Shown here in pieces: positions 58,701-64,000 of a stretch of 64,000 bases of DNA. Location: assembly GCF_016097555.1 (NCBI RefSeq), contig NC_054702.1:71221128-71285127 (forward strand). The letters run 5' to 3'. The notes beneath the pieces were generated by a model, which made no database searches, was not told the DNA's origin, and saw only the letters and a program-made list of their open reading frames with translations. This DNA comes from Gigantopelta aegis. Lineage: Eukaryota > Mollusca > Gastropoda > Neomphalida > Peltospiridae. Within the stretch, counting starts at the first letter, position 1. Each line of letters opens with the position of its first letter. The position numbers and the translations under genes were made by a program.

Positions 58701-60964
58701 CCCTGTCAACTTCAGTCAAATAGTTGCCACTTCAAAGCTGTCTGCAATGAAATTATCACAGTCAAACAGCAGACAAATTGCGCGGACAAATCTTCGGATT
58801 TCCACAACCAAATGGGAAGATAACCGTGATCTGAGGCCAACTACGGGCTGACTACAGGTAGGCTAGTCATACTGTGTTGAGCGTCGGTACATTGATCAAG
58901 TATGCAATAGCCGTACCATTCAATTATAATATTGAAATGCTCCCATTTATATCCAGACGGAACCACATCTACGTAAAACTTTAGGACTTCGTGTACATCG
59001 ACATCACACGAACATAATTGTATGTTCCCACGTACTGTACTTTAAATACTGCTAGGACTCGACTATCCCAGAACTGTTCCGTTTGCTTTTTCTATTTCAA
59101 AGACCATTTTTGGTCAGTTTACTTGCCTAATAATATGTGAGATTTTATTTTTGTCCTGAAGAATATAGGTGTTTATCGTTAAATGTTAATAACAGTAACC
59201 TTACCGTATGCAGTTTTATTCCTTTTAAACTTATTTATAAAATTTGTTTGATCAGTTACAGGAATTGAGATATGTCTTTAGATCCAAATAAAAAATTTTT
59301 TATTCACTTTTGGGTATTGCCACCCTCCCTGCGTAGTATCACGATTTTAATTTTGTGGATACAAGAGAGTACATTAATTAATTAAACTAAATATCATTTG
59401 AATACGAATATAATGCTGATCTGAGGTCGCGGATTGAAAATATACGATCATAGAAAAATAAATGCATGATGTATTTAATGTATTTACAATAATGTTACTT
59501 TATTAAGCGTTTGGTGTATAAAATTATATAATGTCAAGAATTTTTTCTCCCTTAAAATAGAGATTTCATAGGCTACTATACGTAGTTTTGGTGTTGTACT
59601 GAGACATTATTACTAATGTATGGTTTGATTATGATAATTCATCCAGACAAATGGTGTATTTGCAGAGCGGTTCTAGGAGAAGCGATGTGATTAACATTTC
59701 GTCTAGCACGCCCAGAAGGCACCCAAGACCCTTCACACGCGGCAGAGACGACGCCGACGAACCTGGAGGCTGTTCCAACGACGCTGCGTGTCAAACGAAC
59801 TTGACCTTCTCAGTCTATTCCCCATCAAACCAGTTTGCGAGCGCAGGCCGTTCTCCCAGCAAGGTCATCATCTCTCCCAGCAAGGTCATCATCTCTCCCA
59901 GTAAGGCCTTCTCTCCGTCTAGGGGTCTTTCTCCACTACGCCACGTGGTTCTCAATGAACGCCAAGCAAGAAGTGGATCACCTCCTACTGCGACCACCTC
60001 TTCAAACGAGTCGGACTCGAGGTACACGGACGGGTTGATAATATTCGACACGATACCCGAATACGTTAGCAAAACGAATCTAACGGAAATTCAGAATAGA
60101 ACAGACGATCAGTTTTCAGAAGCAGCGAGCACACACCGCCACGAGCAGCCAATAGACGATCGCGTTTCAGAACCAGCGAGTGCATGCTGTCACGAGCCGC
60201 CGGCTAGTTCTCCTTCCATGAGAAACAGAGAAACAATACCGACTGGTCATCGTCCGGATTACCCCCAGTTCTACACGAGTCATAACAGAAAAGATTACTC
60301 GGTTGGTCCGAAGAATGTCGCCTTCGAGACGCAGCCAGTCGACATTCCAATACCAGATGTCGATGTTACAGACCAGTGTTCGGACTACGAAATGTTTCAG
60401 ATGGAACTGCCGCCATCTCCACCAAAGGAAGATGAGTGCATACCAATGATGCCATCAACGCCGGTGCCTATCCGGAAACGATTACCCGACTCTGACACAA
60501 CTCAGCATACTGACGACTCATTGGATAACGCTGACGTTTCCGATTTCGTGTCACAGTCGACTGAGTCGCCTGTCTCGACACAGCCACCTCCTCAAAATAA
60601 ACCCGCGTCGCCATCATCGACTGCAGGAACAGTTACCAATGCTGAAACCGTACCCGACGTTGGCGAGCGACGGTCTGCGTTAAAGACTTGCTTAGCAACC
60701 AGAGATGATCCCCTGGTTACGACACCCGAGCCTCCCAGGAGAACTGCTTCGACCACGACAGTCCAGCCTGGGGCTGTTTTCGTAATGGATCCACTGTCTC
60801 CACCTGAAGCAGACGACAATTTTATGGCCGGCGCTTCGTCCGCGACGCCAGATAGTCGGCAGGTTATGTCTGATAATCTGTTGACTCGCTCTGTTAAATC
60901 TACGGAGAGCAAAGAAGACTTCATTGGTCCAGTTAGGTCTACTTATTCTTCGAGTACTATCTAA
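48046..60964 (+). CDS. Monocarboxylate-transporter-like MFS protein (SLC16 family), 6 exons
   Basis: Exons: 48046-48250, 49259-49619, 53007-53220, 53761-54130, 55874-56412, 59666-60964. All introns are GT-AG and the phases (1, 2, 0, 1, 0) agree, giving 995 aa. Family signatures: KDSAWSWVACF at residues 24-34 entering helix 1 (SLC16 motif [D/E]G/S..W.W) and EYFDKYTTVTMGLIAAGSSF at 147-166 (family YF..R..A.G...AG...G). Residues about 30-190 carry helices 1-6, a cytoplasmic loop with RPNKNRF follows, then helices 7-12 up to about residue 420 (ending IIMFLIPWAQR). The remaining 570 or so residues are a polar, Ser/Pro/Thr-rich tail with three SPSK repeats (about 625-645) and a C-terminal STI, a possible class I PDZ ligand. 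SLC16 members carry lactate, pyruvate, ketone bodies or aromatic amino acids with protons; the substrate here is unknown. Usual family length is 450-550 aa, so the tail is exceptional. AATAAA at 61367 may be the poly(A) signal. Confidence 0.9.
49683..49743. mobile_element. 61-bp minimal MULE-like element
   Basis: CAATCTAATTAAAATTAGCC ... AATTTTAATCTGATTG are the same termini as in 20605-21279, here only 61 bp apart. The flanks GGTCCTTCC (49674-49682) and GGTCTTTCC (49744-49752) form a 9-bp duplication with one mismatch. Confidence 0.85.
50046..50372 (+). mobile_element. Full-length SINE with alternative 3' tail, 12-bp target duplication
   Basis: Head GGGCGGGACGTAGCCCGGTT and CTGGGATCGATCCCCGTCGG; body as in the other SINEs; but the tail is CATATGTCTGACGCCATATA, GTGTTGAGTGCGTCGG and (CCTT)n instead of CAATAGCC...GTCGTTAAACA. 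Perfect 12-bp duplication CCTTCTGGGTTT at 50034-50045 and 50373-50384. Confidence 0.92.
50475..50788 (+). mobile_element. tRNA-derived SINE, AGTGCTCGC-head subtype
   Basis: Head GGGGCGGGAGTTAGCACCGT and GTCGCAGGATCGAATCACC; body CCACAACTGGTCAAAGGCCG and TGTCTGTGGGAAAGTGCATA; tail CAATAGCCGATGATTAATTA and GGTGTCGTTAAACAAAACAA. Confidence 0.88.
50945..51256 (-). mobile_element. tRNA-derived SINE, GACGTAGCC-head subtype
   Basis: Reverse complement: head GCGGGACGTAGCCCAGTGGT, CTAGGATCGATCCCTGTCGA, body and tail as in 52269-52584. Nearly full length. Confidence 0.88.
51322..51576 (-). mobile_element. LINE deletion derivative made of both LINE ends
   Basis: Read on the minus strand it starts AACCTCACCGTTGTGCAGGG, continues with GAATGGCCAATA (both from the 5' UTR of the LINE at 22307-28037, about 22328-22372), then passes to the LINE 3' UTR (TTTACACTGT words) and its tail (CGTGCTGGGGTGTCGTTAAA, (CATT)n). 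About 5.4 kb of the LINE is absent. It is flanked by GTGCTCTAGTGG (51310-51321) and GTGTTCTAGTGG (51577-51588), a target duplication with one mismatch, inside a SINE 3' tail. Confidence 0.85.
51785..52054 (-). mobile_element. tRNA-derived SINE, CCTCGGTGG-head family
   Basis: Reverse complement: leader TTTGCCAAAGACCCACTAGA, TCTGCATTGTGCAAATAT, head words CTGGTAGGTACAGGGCTCGC, body TGGTTAGTGATAG-like TAACCACTAA words, and tail AGCGTGCTTGAACCTTAATT-like with ATAAGCACGAAAATAAGTTG. Same family as 56444-56690. Confidence 0.75.
52269..52584 (+). mobile_element. tRNA-derived SINE, GACGTAGCC-head subtype
   Basis: Head GGGGCGAGACGTAGCCCAGT and CTGGGATCGATCCCCACTGG, body CCAGCCAGTGCACCACGACT, CTGTCTGTGGGATGGTGCAT, tail CATCCAATAGCCGATGATTA and GGTGTCGTTAAACAAAACAA. 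Complete copy. Confidence 0.92.
53455..53635 (-). mobile_element. SINE with internal deletion
   Basis: Reverse complement of the SINE tail (TTTGTTTAACGACATCACTA, ATCGGCTATTGGATGTCA) is followed after TCTTCCAG directly by head-like sequence. The body is missing. A 15-nt poly(C) preceded by (GT)n lies at 53321-53360. Confidence 0.7.
54330..55632 (+). mobile_element. Tc1-like transposon with both ends, transposase internally deleted
   Basis: Inverted ends TTGAGTCAAATTAAAAATTT and its right-hand partner (AGTTTTTAATTTGACTCAG) are flanked by TA (54328-54329, 55633-55634). Transposase starts near 54640 (MQRERAVGMLHART) with helix-turn-helix and SGRPRVTS. Most of the catalytic core is missing after 54975; only QYDNARPHTA, WPSRSP and the C-terminal YGGHTRY are left. 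The SPDLNPIE motif with the catalytic Glu is deleted (SPVWDV). It is a dead copy, 1303 bp, in the transporter intron 4. It is distinct from the 15410 element. Confidence 0.88.
55729..55766. repeat. (TTA)n microsatellite
   Basis: About a dozen TTA units about 110 bp upstream of the exon 5 acceptor of the transporter gene. Confidence 0.92.
56444..56690 (+). mobile_element. tRNA-derived SINE, CCTCGGTGG-head family
   Basis: GGCCTCGGTGGCTAAGTCAT, GGCTGGTAGGTACTGACTTC (head), CACTAACCACTAACTATTAA and CCACTGTCCTGAACAGACAG (body), CAGCGTGCTTGAACCTTAAT and GAAAATAAGTTGAAATG (tail). It begins about 30 bp after the exon 5 donor. Confidence 0.85.
56732..57085. mobile_element. Two SINE pieces in opposite orientation
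   Basis: 56732-56840 is a minus-oriented tail (TTTAACGGCACTACTAGA, TCGTAGTCATTAGAGGAAAC); 56845-57085 is a plus-oriented body and tail (ACCACAACTGATCAAAGGCC, ACATCCAATAGCCGGTGATT). The tails point outward, so the two form an imperfect inverted repeat of about 100 bp. Confidence 0.75.
57390..58460 (+). repeat. 1-kb interspersed repeat, copy 2 (uninterrupted)
   Basis: Same family and orientation as 4388-5728, about 1.07 kb, roughly 85-90% similar by eye. It lies in intron 5 of the transporter gene. It shows the empty site for the 271-bp insertion of copy 1. No ORF. Confidence 0.8.
58461..59665 (+). other. Remainder of transporter intron 5
   Basis: AT-rich intron sequence. A 106-codon frame (58531-58851) shows no family resemblance. 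Nothing else recognised. The exon 6 acceptor is TATTTGCAG at 59657-59665. Confidence 0.5.
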
Positions 60965-61366
60965 TGGATAACTAACTTCATGTGGGAATGGATCTATTGA
61001 GTCTTTACCACCAGCCTGAACATAAATGACATCCCCGCCAACACAAACAGCAGCTCAAAACATCAACCTAGATACACTGTGCATGCTTAAAATGCTACTC
61101 GGATTATTTTAATTCACCAACATGCCGTGCTATTATTTGGCAATTAAATGTGGTCAGATTGTGGTTTCGTTCATACCATATAATATTCCTCCACTATATA
61201 CACACGTACGATATTATCACAATGCGTCATAAAATGGTGTGGGTGTGTGTAAAGGGATGGGGGAGGGGGAGTGTGTGTGAAGGCCAACACCTAGGCTTTA
61301 AGCATCTTTTAAAATCAGAAATCACTATGTATAATGTTTTAAATGTAGGCCTATACCATTTGTCTA

Positions 61367-61372
61367 AATAAA
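61367..61372 (+). terminator. Candidate poly(A) signal of the transporter gene
   Basis: AATAAA about 400 bp after the stop codon at 60962-60964; the first canonical hexamer downstream that I noticed. Confidence 0.4.
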
Positions 61373-61374
61373 GT

Positions 61375-62366
<992 letters not shown>

Positions 62367-62681
62367 TGTATATAGCCTTTTTTTTCGTACGTCCAAGAGA
62401 AATTATATACACTGCATCCACCGACTAGTCTGTCAACTCCATTAGGAGCCTGCCCCTGATATATGTTACCATGTCAATAAAATAGACCTAAATAAAAAAT
62501 TATTAAATTTTAAGCGTTCAGAATAGAACATTTTAACGTATTGAATTGCGAGAAGGAAATTGCCATAAAGGAGTATTGATAGCCCGTCCCACAGGGAACA
62601 TCTCTTTTCATAGAATTTACTACAAATTATTTATTTATGTTTGTCAGTCTCTAAAATATTTTATACCTTACTCGGTAGTGT

Positions 62682-62757
62682 TGTGGTTAAACCATCGGGT
62701 ACATGGCTGGTAGGTACTGGGTTCGCGTCCCGGTACAGACGTCCACCCAGAGCGTTT
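62682..62757 (+). mobile_element. SINE head fragment
   Basis: GGTAGTGTTGTGGTTAAACC and GGTACTGGGTTCGCGTCCCG correspond to the A- and B-box regions of the CCTCGGTGG-head SINE family. The body is missing. Directly after it comes TTTGTTTTGTTTAACGACAA, a minus-oriented SINE tail start. Confidence 0.65.
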
Positions 62758-62799
62758 GTTTATTTGTTTGTTTTGTTTAACGACAACACTATATGGCCG

Positions 62800-64000
62800 A
62801 AAATCATATGCTGCCAAGAACGTCTGAAAACTGGTCAAAAGTTACTGCTGATGATATAAAAACGTATAAAGCTGAGTCAGATATTTCCTTGTCTTAAATC
62901 TATATTCCTAATGATGCAATTTCCTGTAAAACTCCAAACTGCAATATATCTGGTCATTTACATGAAATTGATAGTTTATTTATATAATTGTTAATGCATT
63001 AAAATTGGTATCTCAACATTTGATTGAAGGTAATAGTGACACTCACAAACATGTGCCTAGGTTGAATAACTACGTAAAGGATCTACATCCCATTGCTCGA
63101 GATGCCTACTTGTTATGGCGAAACAATGGTAAACCTAGAACAGGACTTGTATGTAAAAATATAAACAAAACACGTAGGCAGTTTAAATACGCTCTTAGAA
63201 TGTGTCAAAATGAGAAAGAATAAAGGCAGATGCTATAGCACAAAATATGACCGACATGAACTTTTGTGAATTTTGGAAAAATATTTCTATAGAAAAATAA
63301 ACGAACTCTCTTGGCAACAACTGTAGATGGTGTGACCGGGGTAGAGAATATTGCAGGTATGTTTAGAGAACATTATAAAAATTGTAAATTCTGTGACGGG
63401 TCAGCATCATCGAGCATATGTTGAAGAGTATATTACTAATTATTCAAGTTATGTTGCTGAAATGAACGTAAATCCCAGTGAGGTAATGGAGCTTGTTTTC
63501 AAACTTAGCGGTGGGAAATCAGCAGGGAATGACGGCCTCTCGGCGGAACACCTCCAATATGCGTCCTAGAGATTATTTGTTCTATTGTCAGTTTGTTTCA
63601 GTGCCATGCTTGTACACGGGCATGTATCTAGTAGTATGGCAGGTGTTATTCTTGTTCCTATTGTGAAAAACAAAACCGGAGACGCAACAGATAAAGACAA
63701 TTACAGTCCAAATGCATTAGCAACTGTGATATCAAACGTTATGGAACATGTACTGTTATCACGAACAGACCTGAGTACATCGAACTATCAGTTTGGTTTT
63801 AAAAGTGAGACATGCACCGATATGTGTTTATTAGCTTTTAAGGAAGTTATTAACTTTTACATTTCACAAGGTAGTCCTGTGTATGTTTGCTTCTTGGATA
63901 CGAAATAAGCCTTTGACCGAGTAAATCATTGGACATTATATAGGACACTTTTGGGTATTTAACCCAATTGTTTTTTGTAAAATGGGGTGCATATATTTCC
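62800..64000 (+). mobile_element. Non-LTR retrotransposon ORF2 fragment, cut by the window end
   Basis: Translations in several frames give NNYVKDLHPIARDAYLLWRN, KSAGNDGLSAEHLQYAS, MAGVILVPIVKNKTGDATDK, NYQFGFKSETCTDMCLLAFK and VYVCFLDTK followed by AFDRVNHW. This is the linker plus the first reverse transcriptase motifs of a CR1/Jockey-superclade-like LINE (exact clade uncertain). Stops and frameshifts are frequent (e.g. TAA in place of a residue between DTK and AFDRV), so it is an old copy. It is a different family from 22307-28037. Confidence 0.78.

Overview
The window is animal nuclear DNA and most resembles a lophotrochozoan, probably a gastropod mollusc. This rests on a TFG gene and an SLC16-type transporter with ordinary GT-AG introns, low gene density, and many tRNA-derived SINEs whose sequence I recognise from molluscan genomes. 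The species cannot be fixed from sequence alone.

Four host genes are supported. Two small intronless-CDS membrane proteins of the CD225/dispanin type lie on the minus strand (2862-3398 and 13772-14290). TFG, an endoplasmic-reticulum exit-site scaffold, is on the minus strand in eight coding-region exons counted from the ATG exon's upstream non-coding partner (seven coding exons plus the ATG exon mapped, 34435-44048); all splice phases agree and give 422 aa. A monocarboxylate-transporter-like MFS protein lies on the plus strand in six exons (48046-60964); all phases agree and give 995 aa with a long disordered C-terminal tail. The two multi-exon genes are divergently oriented and about 4 kb apart. 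No operon-like or pathway relation between the four genes is visible.

The remainder is mostly mobile DNA. From left to right: a MULE-like MITE nested in a palindromic MITE (2118-2794); a 1-kb interspersed repeat carrying a 271-bp insertion with a hammerhead-like motif (4388-5728); two abutting hairpin MITEs (5748-6000); a repeat-poor AT-rich region with long microsatellites (6-13.7 kb); a 120-bp satellite that starts in the 5' flank of the second CD225 gene and ends exactly at the ATG of a Tc1 transposase (14.3-16.6 kb); SINE, Penelope-like and MULE-like pieces (19.2-22.1 kb); a full-length non-LTR retrotransposon with 14-bp target duplications (22307-28037); a non-coding stretch that may hold the TFG 3' UTR (28-34.4 kb); the TFG gene with hairpin MITEs in its introns; a SINE/hAT-rich intergenic region (45.3-47.6 kb); the transporter gene, whose introns hold SINEs, a Tc1 element, a second copy of the 1-kb repeat and a LINE deletion derivative nested in a SINE tail; and a LINE fragment running off the right end.

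I found no new multi-gene system. The strongest unusual signals are structural: precise target-site duplications that define several non-autonomous families, a 255-bp element made of only the two ends of the local LINE, and the satellite bridging a host gene and a transposase. No LTR retrovirus, Polinton or capsid gene was recognised.
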